A DNA stretch of 64,000 nt from Allantophomopsis cytisporea (Eukaryota > Ascomycota > Leotiomycetes > Phacidiales > Phacidiaceae). A model generated the notes under the pieces. The model was given only the letters and a program-made list of their open reading frames with translations, was not told where the DNA came from and searched no databases. The translations under genes were made by a program, and so were the position numbers. Below, one piece after another: positions 34,671 to 45,013 of the stretch; the stretch's first letter is position 1; each line of letters opens with the position of its first letter. Location of the stretch: positions 1-64,000 of the forward strand of contig CP103028.1 in the NCBI GenBank assembly GCA_024752435.1, read 5' to 3'.

Positions 34671-34702
34671 CTTCACATCTTCACATCTTCACATCTTCAC
34701 AT
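34671..34702. repeat. CTTCACAT microsatellite, four copies
   Basis: Four perfect tandem 8-base units, followed by diverged CTTCA words up to about 34760. Confidence 0.85.
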
Positions 34703-34874
34703 CCTCATGTCTTCAAGATCTTCATGTCTCTCGTCTTGCACTTCACCTCCCCTCACTTCACTTCACTTCCACATCTTCCCAAACGCGTAGTGACAATGTC
34801 CTGGTCTAGCACCCACTAGAATATCATAACCACGCCTCCTCCCCCAGTCAAGCATCAGTACCACGATAGTCCGT

Positions 34875-34903
34875 CCATCATCCATCATCCATCATCCATC
34901 ATC
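34875..34903. repeat. CCATCAT tandem repeat
   Basis: About four copies of a 7-base unit in the BAR gene's upstream region. Confidence 0.8.
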
Positions 34904-35303
34904 AATCCAACGCAAATCCCATGGGCACAAACTAAAGGCACGACAACTCAAGATCCACTGGGTGTCCACTTGTGTACTGAGGAGTTGCCCCTCTCATCCC
35001 CGCTCCGCATCTCACCACACGACAAAGACAAAGTACCAAGTCCACCCTCGATTTAGCCTTGACTCAGCGGCCCTTTCGCGTGCAATTACCCCTACCGATC
35101 CCCTGCCGGCACGCTATTATACCATCATTATACCACCATCTGCTGTCCCTGCTGTCCCTGCATTTCCTTAACTTGTTACCACACCCACTCACCACCCAAC
35201 CCACACATCCACCACTCACATACTAACTCACTGCACTCCATCTCAGGGATTCCCATAGAACAACCTCCAACCATCTATCTCTCCACAATCCTCCACCCAA
35301 CAT

Positions 35304-35323
35304 CCTCCTCCTCCTCCTCCTCC
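35304..35323. repeat. CTC trinucleotide repeat
   Basis: Six to seven CTC units in the C/T-rich leader upstream of the BAR gene. Confidence 0.8.
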
Positions 35324-35672
35324 AATCCATTAAACAAATAAACCACAGCCATTTCCGCCAGCCATTCTTTTCCCACCACCTTCTCCCTTTCAACTAATTC
35401 ACATTCGCTTGCCTTCTCTCTTTTCGTTCTCCCTTTTACCTCTTCGATCATTCAAGAACTCTGGTTGTCCTGCTGTTCAAAGAATCGTTGGAAACTGCTC
35501 TACCGCATCTCCGACTATCTACAAAACTACAACATCCTTCCCACCACAAATTTCATTCGATTGAACAACAAAACCACCTCCACGAATCCGTCACCGGACC
35601 AGACCTGTACTTCCTTCATTCTACAATTTTACAACCACTTTTGATACCCCTTTACGACGTCAATCCGTCATT

Positions 35673-37136
35673 ATGAACATCAACAAGAAACTCGGTCGTG
35701 TTAAGCAATGGGCGGGAGAGAAGATGGGTGGCGAGTCCAAGACCGCCGTCTCTGATGAATTCAAGTCCTTGGAATTGGAAATGGGTCTTCGCCATGAGGG
35801 TACGTTGTTTCTACATGCTTTACACGTATAAAACATTCGCTGATTTTTATCAGGTATGGAACGCATGCAGAAATCCATGACCATTTACGTCAAATCTCTT
35901 TCAAAGCGCACCGAGATCGAGGAGAGAGAAAAGGCGCTCCCGGTGGCTTACTTAGGTCAGACTATGATTAACCATGGAGAGGACTTTGAACCAGATTCCG
36001 AATTCGGAAACTGCTTGATCAGTAAGTTGAGAGAGAATATATGACATGAGAAACATTGTCTAATTTATTGTAGGCTTTGGAAGAGCCAACGAGAGAGTCG
36101 CAAGAGTGCAGGAGACATACATCGCAGATGCTACAGCAGGATGGTTGGAATCTTTGGAACGGTCTTTGGCTATGATGAAAGAATACCAGGTAAATCCGAT
36201 CCGAAACATGTCATCTAGTAGAAGCTAACAACACAGGCTGCCCGTAAAAAGCTCGAGAACCGAAGACTTGCATACGATGCCAGTCTTTCCAAGATGCAAA
36301 AGGCCAAGAAGGAGGATTTCCGTGTTGAGGAGGAGCTTCGTGCGCAGAAAGCCAAGTACGAAGAGTCTTCCGAGGATGTATTCAGACGCATGCAGGACAT
36401 CAAGGAAGCCGAACAGGATAGCATCAATGATCTCGGTACCTTTGTTGACGCCGAACTCGAATATTATGATAAGTGCCGGGAGGAGTTATTGCGCCTGAAG
36501 CGCGAGTGGCCAGCAGGTCAGACACCCGGCGGCGGTCGTGATCGTGAATCTCGCTCTCGCAATCCTCGCTCTCGATCCAACACAGCGCACTCCTACTCCG
36601 AGCGTTACTCTTCCTACGAGGAACCTCTCCCCGAACCTGAAACTCGTCCATCCATCCGCAGTACCCGTGTGGCTTCAAGCAGCCGCCTCGACACCCATGA
36701 CGAATACTCTGCGACGGAATCCCCACGCCCCTCTTTTGCCCGTTCTTCGACTTTCCAGGGACCCACAACTATGTATCGTGAACCGACTGCCACCCGCAAA
36801 TCATCCGTACCTGCCGATCCCGGAATGCTTCGTGCTTCCCTACGCCCCGCCAACTCTCGAACCAATCTGCGCTCTACCGATTTGTTCTCGGATCCTTCGG
36901 ATGACAGTACTTTTACCTCGGGCAGTCCGGACAGGAGTTTCAGGGATAGAAGTGTCAGTCCAGCCACAAGCCATTCTTCCGTTGCAAGCCGAACAGCCAA
37001 CTATTCTATCTCTACGGCTCCCACGGCAGGCAGTCTGGCAAGAAAGGGTCCTCCGCCTCCACCTCCCACCAGAGCGAAGAAGCCCCCGCCACCTCCTTTG
37101 CCAGTTAAGAGGGCTGAAAGTGTTGGCCGTTATTAA
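35673..37136 (+). CDS. endophilin-like BAR domain protein with proline-rich tail
   Basis: Join(35673-35799, 35854-36021, 36074-36189, 36237-37136), 436 residues; introns 54, 52 and 47 bp. The first 240 or so residues are a BAR domain: an amphipathic start (MNINKKLGRVKQWAGEKMG) and 'FKSLELEMGLRHEGMERMQKS'. Further helices are 'FGRANERVARVQETYIADA' and 'RRLAYDASLSKMQKAKK', rich in charged heptads that form the curved membrane-binding dimer. The second half is Ser/Arg/Pro-rich and disordered. It ends with two polyproline blocks, GPPPPPPTRAKKPPPPPLP, which suit SH3 domains (endophilin itself carries an SH3 domain instead). Proteins of this type act in endocytosis and actin patches. Specific role inferred from domain only. 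Confidence 0.85.
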
Positions 37137-38629
37137 GTCCTTTCATTGCAGAATTGATTCGTGGAAATTGGTGATATGAGAGTTTTGTTTTGTGCGTTAA
37201 GAGACCCAAGAGAGAACAGGTCTGTAGGATTAGAATTGAGATGAGCATACCCAGACATACTTTCGAATGGGTGGGGAATTTTCATATAGGTTGGTCGGTT
37301 GGTAGGTATACTTTGAGGTTGGGCGTTGGTGGTTAGATGCTTTGTGCAGAATTGAATTTATTTTTCCTTGGACACTCAGTATGATGCTATTCGGAGTGAG
37401 ATGTGGGAGAATACCAATGGAAGTGATCCCTAGTGACAGTGACCTGTCCTAAGGTGAGTTTCTTTCAGCTGTCGAAGCGGACTTTCGTTGGTAATATCAT
37501 TGAACAATAAGCTTTCGAGATGCGCAAAACATCAGTAATACTCTTGAACAATCATCGGTGAACTTCATCAAACGATCCAGGTTCGTAGCAACACACCAAC
37601 CCATCAAGAACAGCTTCTTGGATATGTTCCTTGCACATGATGCAAAATCATTATTTCTGCAGATTTTGCCTATTTCCAGCAATGTCAAAAGAGCAAGCAG
37701 TCAATCCATTACTTTCCAGGATTTATAAGCACTCAGATATTCATGTTGTCCGATATCAATGTCCGTTGCTTTAACATCCCCTGTTGCGAAGCTTAAAGAT
37801 CACGCTTCATCGGCACCGAAGCTGCGAAGGGCGACATGTAAATACAAGCATGATTCAACCGATTTGCCAGGATACTTATCTGAAAACAGATCTCGCTAGT
37901 ATTTCAATGGGCTGTCCTATGCTGCAGTCATGACGATGTACGTACATTCTATACATATACGAAATCGGCATGTCGGTTGTTATATCCCTGCAATAACGAA
38001 AGTACCACGTTCGACCTGCAGATGAGCATATTGCCGCCTTCAAGTTTTGGTCATGGACGGGGATGTGGGGTTAGTATCTCGCATGACGCATTTCGTATTG
38101 CATTCTCTTCAACGACCAATCGTTCCATCTTTGTCACTATTTAAACGTCACAATGCTCTTGTTTAAGTCGGGAGAGCTGCAGCCAAAGCCCGCATGGTAA
38201 ACCGCCTTGATCGGCCGAGATGCCTGGCTTTAGATTCTACTCGATTTGTGGAAACACAAATACGAAATAGACATGGGTATAATGAGATCGAACGGGTCAT
38301 GAGGATAGTAGGAGCTCTTGATTTTATAACAATAGAATTCTCACAAACACAACCAGACAACCCCATCAAAATCTGTGGTAAAATGGGATTTTCATACGAT
38401 GTCCTTGCATATTGATTTCTTCTGAGGCTTGCCTAGCTAGTAGCGCTTTTTCTCCTTTACCAGGGGAACATCTGCATAGGTTGAATTCTTGGAAGCAGCC
38501 TGCAAGTAACAGCTGATAGCGGTCTTTACATTGTCATGACAATAGTGCCAAATCGAGGACAAGGAGTACCAGCGGAACTTCATTTCTCATGGCTATCTAT
38601 GAGTCTGGCAGGATTAAATCACAGTTGTA
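37137..38629. other. intergenic, nothing recognised
   Basis: Includes the 3' flank of the BAR gene. A plus-strand frame at 38194-38415 (73 codons) has no motif. Confidence 0.5.
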
Positions 38630-40150
38630 TTGAATAGCACCTTCAATGAGGCCTTGCCTGGCTGGGGTTCTTTAGTTTTTATAGAAGCCTGGATATCAAA
38701 AGCTGCTGCTACTGAATTGGTCATGAATTCCAACATATCTAGCACAGTACCGAAAAAAAGTCCAAGGCTGCTGGTTTCAGACAATAATACATATCATGGA
38801 TTCACCACTTTCGAATACGTCTGTCTATTATTAAAAATTTACAGCCGTCATCAACCTGCATGGGAACCTTACTCTGATACTATAGACTATGTTTCTCGAA
38901 CTCATCATACAAGCCGATACCCAAAGCCGATCTTGCATTTTGGCACTTGGCGACAAAGTACGGCGATCTCAAAGCATCGTATACATAGTCAAACTTATAT
39001 GGAGGAGAATATATCCATGAATACCTCCCACTAAATAATATTCAACTTCCAACACTGTTATGCACGACAAATTCCTCGCACATTTTACCTAAGCTTTCAA
39101 GGCTTTGAATATCCGAGCGAATGAGCAAGTGATGTCTAAGTCTACACTAAATTAATCGGAACTTGCACAAGCTGGTATTCAAATCATTTTTAGTGGAGGT
39201 AATCCAGACTTGTATGAATCTTTCTCTGGTTTCAATTGCACTGGCGATGTGTAACGGAATAAAACTCTTGCCAATCTACTTGCGTTGAATAACTGTATCA
39301 AGTTGCATCCAATGAACTCGCTAAAGTGGCTTCTCTCGATATCACCCCATTGATGAAATTGGTAGCTTCATCCAGTTTGGTTTAACTACTGGCGAAATGA
39401 TCCTAGCGCAGAAGCGGATTATGTTTTTGTGTGCTATGATGATGTTTCAGGAGCAGTTGGATTCAAATTACATTCTATCAAGCTTGCAACCACTGAATAT
39501 CCTTATATCTCCACTGCCTAGACTGATGTACAGGCACTGGTCTTGAACTGTACTACATGTGGAGTTCTGTTCCAACGATTCCCCAAAATCTGGTCATGAG
39601 TTAATCGATGATGATCACTTTGCTTTCAGAACCATTGACCAACACCTTGATCCCAGATAGAACTATGATTGGCACACCTCGTGAAGCCATATCACCAACG
39701 AGTCGGAAGTTTACTGCTGAACATTAGAACCCACTCGATAACGCTGATAATATCGAGATTGTGCCCATCAAAATGAATACTACACCTGAACCAACTTCTC
39801 TTTGTTGTGACAAATATATATATATGGATTCGGAAATGTTTTGGGTGTAGGCTATCACAAAACCAACTTTACACTAAATACATCTTGTTCGGGCGCTGTT
39901 ATTGATTTGGATGTTATCATCTACACTATCTGAATGTATATAAATGGCCAACAGATTCCGCCACTTGACATGAGCTGGACCCGAGCTGATTTCACCGATT
40001 ATTTAAGCAGTGGCGAAAACATCCTCGAAGCCGTTACCTTTACTCCCTCTAGAAAACTGCGCAGAGTATATGTACGGCGATTGGCACGAGGTGCGTGATT
40101 GTGCTTAGAGATGTCTACTTTCCGCGTCTTTGACAACATGGACTCATTGG
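38630..40150 (+). pseudogene. GH106-like alpha-L-rhamnosidase relic
   Basis: Plus-strand fragments in changing frames line up with a GH106-like secreted glycosidase: 'ADLAFWHLATKYGDLKASYT' (about 38930), 'LAQAGIQIIFSGGNPDLYESF'-like (about 39175), 'LANLLALNNC', and then 'RNDPSAEADYVFVCYDD' (about 39400). These are followed by 'GVGYHKTNFTLNTSCSGAVIDLD' in pieces (about 39850) and 'INGQQIPPLDMSWTRADFTDYLSSGENILEAV' in pieces (about 39945-40040). Members of this family cleave alpha-L-rhamnose from plant polymers and have 900 or more residues, so the front half is missing or unrecognisable. Many stops and frame changes rule out function. The family name rests on motif memory and is less sure than the conclusion that it is a dead secreted glycosidase. 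Confidence 0.55.
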
Positions 40151-40879
40151 TAATATCACGCTCACTTCATCGTTGATGTCAGTAGTCTAAATCTGGTTGG
40201 TGACATTTCCAGAAAGTTTTTCTTGAACCATACCAGATATCAACAATCGTGTACACAAGAATTTGCGGTGTCTTGCTTGTATCTTCGAAGTGTGACGGAT
40301 CTCCTAAAGATCTATATCTCTTAACAGCCATGGCTTCTATGACGATAGCTCTCTATAAATGCAAGGCCTTTACTATGAGGACTTTACAGTAACGGTACAT
40401 ATCTTTTTCAGAGCGCAACGCCGACAGAATTTGTAGTTCTCGACAAAGGTATGCCTCTGGTTCTCATAACTCAATAGATGCTAGCATTTTACAAGAGATT
40501 TGAGATCTGACGAATCAGCTTTAGCTATACAGCTAGAAGGTGTATAGGCAAGCAAGGTGTGTAAAGTATATTAGATAGGATGTTAGCTATAGGGTCTACT
40601 GAAACTCATTTTATCTAAACCATGGCAACTAGACGGATCGTTTTTATCATATTTAATGCGAGATAGGTAATAAGTACTGGTTAGCCTAGTAGATAGTTCT
40701 GATTTAATATAATTACTAAATTTTCAATACACGTTGAAGTGTTCTTATTCTGCATTCTATACGCAGAAAACTAGCATATATTGTTGGTATTATAGTCATC
40801 AGTGAACCAATAAGGCCATTTAAAGTAAATTGTGCAAGGTCAATCGTTCAAACTAGCAATACGCGATAGGGGTGATCGC
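40151..40879. other. intergenic, nothing recognised
   Basis: AT-rich stretch between the glycosidase relic and the 3' end of the second FNT gene; it may include further decayed glycosidase sequence up to about 40450. Confidence 0.45.
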
Positions 40880-42087
40880 TTAAGCAGAGCTGTCGCTGCC
40901 GCCCTCCTTCTTGAATTTGCCATTGCCGGCTCGTAACTCAGCTCCAACCCCGCTGATTCCCATATTACCTGAGTTCGGTACGAGACTAGTGTTCCTACTG
41001 ATGGGACCACCTTGTTCGAACATCGCCGTATCCGCCGGGTTGGTATCAAAATGAATCTCTACTTCGTTTCCTGCCAAATATAGATACCAGTAGACCACAC
41101 CGACGAACAATCCTCCTCCGACTATGTTTCCAAGGCCAGAAGGGATCATGGACTTCCAAATATAGTAGCCTACTGTGATATCGGGGTGACCCTCAAAAAT
41201 GGCAAGAGGCATCTAGAAATATTAGTATATTATATTGACCATGGGAAAGAACATACAAAGAACATGTTTGCAATGACGTGATCCGTTCCTAAAGCTACCT
41301 ATATTGATAGGTTAGTGATTGTCATTAACAAGTATGATTCACTTACAAAACACATAACCGGGAACCATATAGCTACAATCTTTGATATGATTTCTCGTGA
41401 TGAGACAGCAAGGAACACAGCAACGCAGACCAACCAGTTTGCTAAAGTGAATCAATACACCGTACACTAAGCACTGGCAGAAGAATTTACCTAATATTCC
41501 CCGTAAGAATATCTGATGCCATTGGGGAGTCACGGCCTTTGCTGTAGCAAATGTGAGGGTCTCAGTCTTATAAGCCCCCGCTTCGAAGATCCCACCATCT
41601 GTATACATTAGTTGAAGAGACAGATAAAAGCTTGGAAAGAACTTACAGCCCACGATAACAATGGTGAACACCAAGCACCCAGCTAAATTTCCGAGGAAAG
41701 AGACTACCCAAGTCTTGAGGAGATCGAGAATGCTGATTCTCCTGTGTAGGCAAGCAACAGTAGAATACTATCGGCTGTTAGGAGCCCATCCGTAAACACT
41801 GGTCGTAAACTCACAAGGACATAACTAGTAAAAAGATCGGCACCCGTCAAGATGGTCATGATCAATCCCACCGGAAATATCATGGCTGAGAAAGTCCGCA
41901 GAAGTCCAGCAGCATTTGCAAGAAACCAAGTTGAGGAATTCGTAGACAGCGATGCTGCGCAACCAAAAGAAATCAAACAACCGCCAAGGAATGAATTGAC
42001 GAACATCTTGTCAATTCTCATGCGTGCCTTCTTGGTGCCTATGCGCGAGATAAGCTCCGCGGTTTGAGCAGGTGTGAAAGCGTCCAT
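40880..42087 (-). CDS. formate/nitrite transporter family protein (FNT 2)
   Basis: Join(42087-41815, 41767-41647, 41598-41491, 41441-41347, 41298-41257, 41212-40880), complement, 323 residues; five introns of 44-49 bp, all in frame. The ATG at 42087 starts MDAFTPAQTAEL; the frame upstream reads into leader. FNT features are 'FLGGCLISFGCAASL', 'FPVGLIMTILTGADLFTSYVL', 'RRISILDLLKTWVVSF', 'RGILGANWLVCVAVFLA', the pore His in 'ALGTDHVIANMFFMPLAIF', and 'GLGNIVGGGLFVGVVYWYLY'. A 60-residue hydrophilic C-terminal tail follows, absent from FNT 1. Its second-loop intron falls at the same place as intron 2 of FNT 1, showing common origin. Likely substrates are small monovalent anions such as nitrite or formate. 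Confidence 0.88.
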
Positions 42088-43645
42088 GTTGTTAGGCAGA
42101 TGTGTTAGGCAGATGATAGTGAAGTGATGAAAAGGCACGAACGACGGCAATATGCGAAGAAGGGCGACGAAGGAGTAGAAATAAGAAATGCTCGTTGAAG
42201 AGAAAACATTTAAACCCAGCAAACGTGCTAGACAAGCTAGATGCTGGTAATACCAATACATATGTACACTGCATGCACTAGGTAGAGGGGAACCCTGCCC
42301 TTGACCTCGGCGTGGTCAGAGCTACATCTTACGTGACCCCATGATAATGGAGATCATGATGAAAATGCGCCCAAAAAATTCATGGTAAAGGCATTTTCAC
42401 AATGCCAAGACAACAAGTAGACGGTAGATAACCAACGCATCGTCATCAAACGAGAAGCTAAAATCTGCGCCAATGAACGGATTGTAAAAAGAGAGATCTT
42501 CTACAGCTAGAAGGGGGGTCGTCCAGTGTGCCAAAAGGCTGGCTTGAAATATCGAAATCGTCAATTACTTACCTACATAAGCTTGCTTAGTGATCTTATT
42601 GCATGTCTCTGATATGATTCGAAGCGTCGAAGCGTACGCATATGTATGTGTATTCGGTGGAGGCACCCACTTCATCCTACATGATTCACAAGATTCGACA
42701 GTGAGACCAATCAGATGAACAGATGAGTAGCTGAGCTGCAGCTGTAATATCTTGAGTTGCACAAACCCACCTCGATATCCTGGATGCAGATGCAAGGACG
42801 TCGCTCTCTCGCCCGGAAATCCCGTTATCGCCTGACGAATGGAACGTATTTATCGCATGAATTCCATTCGTTTGTTACCCAGGTACATGTGGGCCGAGAT
42901 ACCTGGGCTCTTCTGCTGCATGCAACTGCTGCCGTCCGAGGCGATACCAACAGATGAAGCTTTTTTTCGACCTGACTTGGCAAATGCTTGAGTGAACGAA
43001 GTCTCAATGGCAAGGCGATGGAGAACGGATGAGATGTATGTGTGGTTGGCGTATTGTGGGGAATGCAGGGTTGTGGCGGGGCTGACGGAAGGTACTCCTA
43101 CCCTGGACTCCGAATAACAACGACGACTATAACAGCACTACTGCACACTGGACAAGACAAAACTCGAATATGGAAAGATTCTCCAAGAACATTGGAAAAG
43201 CTGTTTGAGGTACTACGCTTGACGAAGTCCATCTCTATGTTGACACCGCTTATTATGATCAGTGTTATGCATGTAGACCTTTACAACTAACAACCCCTTT
43301 TCATTCACACGGGACCATTTGTAGCAGTGAAAGAGAACAGTCATAAATAGCTTTGTCCAGTGTCGCAAAGTGCTTGATTCGATATGTAGTCTCTTGACCG
43401 CAGGAAGGATACAAGACCGGCAGGCCACACAAGCTTCGCACGTCTCGCTGGCTGGTTGGCTGGCATAAGAGACTGGAATTTGGCGTGAACACCAACTTAT
43501 AGATTGATGTTACTGCAGAATTCATGGCTCTTCCCATAGTCCTCGTGATAACTTCCTCCTTGTAGCCATAGAACTCCAAAACAATGCATCCGCACAAACG
43601 CCGCCCATTAAACGCCTTTAATCCATGCCTTCCATATCTCCAAAT
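42088..43645. other. intergenic, nothing recognised
   Basis: About 1.5 kb. Short frames on both strands without motifs. The right end is the 3' flank of DCP1, the left end the FNT 2 promoter. Confidence 0.5.
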
Positions 43646-44314
43646 CTATCGCCCACCACTCTGTGCAAACAAATCTCTTATGCTCAGCCGTCTCCCGCCA
43701 ACACCGCCGCCTTGTGGCTCCCCGTAGCTAAAGGCCTCTTGTTGTGCTTCCTGATCAAATTCCCTTGCGACAGCCTTACTCTGCATGGCCTTTTCCCAGC
43801 AATTCTTGATCAACCCCGCGTTGATATCCCTCGTGCCATCTTTGTCCTCATGAAGCCATATACCCACGACCTTCACACCTTCCTGTTCCTCCTCTGAGAG
43901 TAATCTCACAATCAATAGTTCTGCGCTGACCTCAACATCCTGCACTCTCGCCAGATCCACATTGAAATTCTCCAGACCTCGTCGATTCAGTACCACAGCG
44001 CAATACCTCTCCCCGCCACTGTGATCCGGCTCTTGTGAGCAGACAAAGAGTGTGCCTTCAACTCCAGACTTCTCCCATGATTGAGTGGAAGGGGTGAACA
44101 GATAAATGACAGCGTTTGCGGCAATTGAGAGGATAGTTGTTATGGAGGGATTGTAACGACGAAGAACAGAGAGGTTGAGTTCGGTATTGGTACGCGTTGG
44201 AGGTGGAATAGCTGGTTGCTCCACGTATGCTTCGGATTCGTAATCGGAGACTTGATTGAGGGGTGTAGGTTGGTGATGATGAGGTTGGCGGTGTCGCGCT
44301 TTGCGAGGAGTCAT
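43646..44314 (-). CDS. DCP1: mRNA decapping complex subunit Dcp1
   Basis: Single exon, 222 residues. Dcp1 is the small activator of the Dcp2 decapping enzyme in cytoplasmic mRNA decay. It has the EVH1-type fold: 'ELNLSVLRRYNPSITTILSIAANAVIYLFTPSTQSWEKSGVEGTLFV' (about 46-92), 'RYCAVVLNRRGLENFNVDLA' and 'GIWLHEDKDGTRDINAGLIKNCWEKA'. These match the family in order, including the NxSITxIL helix, the W-K-x-G-VEGTLF strand and the NRRGLENF strand. The N-terminus is His/Arg/Pro-rich and the C-terminus ends with a Gly/Arg segment. Length is close to the yeast protein. It is divergent from the 5-phosphatase gene. Confidence 0.93.
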   Translation of the reverse strand: MTPRKARHRQPHHHQPTPLNQVSDYESEAYVEQPAIPPPTRTNTELNLSVLRRYNPSITTILSIAANAVIYLFTPSTQSWEKSGVEGTLFVCSQEPDHSGGERYCAVVLNRRGLENFNVDLARVQDVEVSAELLIVRLLSEEEQEGVKVVGIWLHEDKDGTRDINAGLIKNCWEKAMQSKAVAREFDQEAQQEAFSYGEPQGGGVGGRRLSIRDLFAQSGGR

Positions 44315-45013
44315 GTTGTCTTAAGCTCCGTTGTTGGGTATCCAGGAGTTGGAGAGTGTTCGATGCTTCTTGAAGACGCCTTCTGTCGCAAGTTGAAGTT
44401 GAAATTGAAATTGGTACAGAGTAGTAGAATAGATGGATTGTGTCGATGTTGTTGTCGTGAATGACGAACTCAGCATGAGCAGGAGGCTGTGGAATTCTTG
44501 TGTTTCGGTACGTGTGCTTGCTTGTTTGCTGGTAGCTGCCATCAGCCTTGCACTGCTACTGCTACTGCTAAATCCACACGGCAATAGTAGCCAGTGGCGA
44601 ATAGTGACGCGCATTACCTTAGATAGTGGGCATCTAGACCACCAGGACACTATTTCATGCCTAAATGTACCACAGACCACCTCAAGCTCTCCTGGCAGAC
44701 GATAGCTAAGGGACTGTACTGTAGCTACTTACACTTCCTCAAAACAGTCCACTCCTCAACATCCAGAGTTTTCGTCGTCCACAAACACGCTTTATATACT
44801 CAATCCTATTCCTTTAATTGTTGAGAGTATCTGCTGAACCCTCAAGTGATATACAATTCACCAAAAACTACGTCATTGAGGTGGCGCAGTTTATATCGTC
44901 GTCCCAGATAAGCCCCAAAGTAAAAAAAAATAAAGAGAGCACAGAAACAGTAATTCACGACAATGCAGAACGTCGCCTGAAGCTCAACGACTAATATCAG
45001 CGTTCTCCAAAGT
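44315..45013. promoter_or_regulatory. divergent promoter region DCP1 / 5-phosphatase
   Basis: Seven hundred bases between two start codons on opposite strands, so both promoters lie here. Frames seen inside (for example 44433-44705) have no family features. No clear TATA box. Confidence 0.55.

Larger units (their letters stand above)
31926..35672. other. long intergenic region and C/T-rich leader of the BAR gene
   Basis: About 3.7 kb without a convincing gene. From about 34650 on the plus strand becomes rich in C, T and A with simple repeats (listed separately). This continues to the ATG at 35673, as expected for a long promoter and 5' leader of a constitutive fungal gene. Part of it may be an intron-containing 5' UTR. 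The region 34200-34450 is dense in GTAC/TACT words, without coding sense. Confidence 0.5.

Noticed and set aside
36538..37179. Long frame overlapping the BAR gene's C-terminal half
   Set aside because: It is an alternate frame of the Ser/Arg/Pro-rich tail; the main frame has clear BAR context and in-frame splicing.
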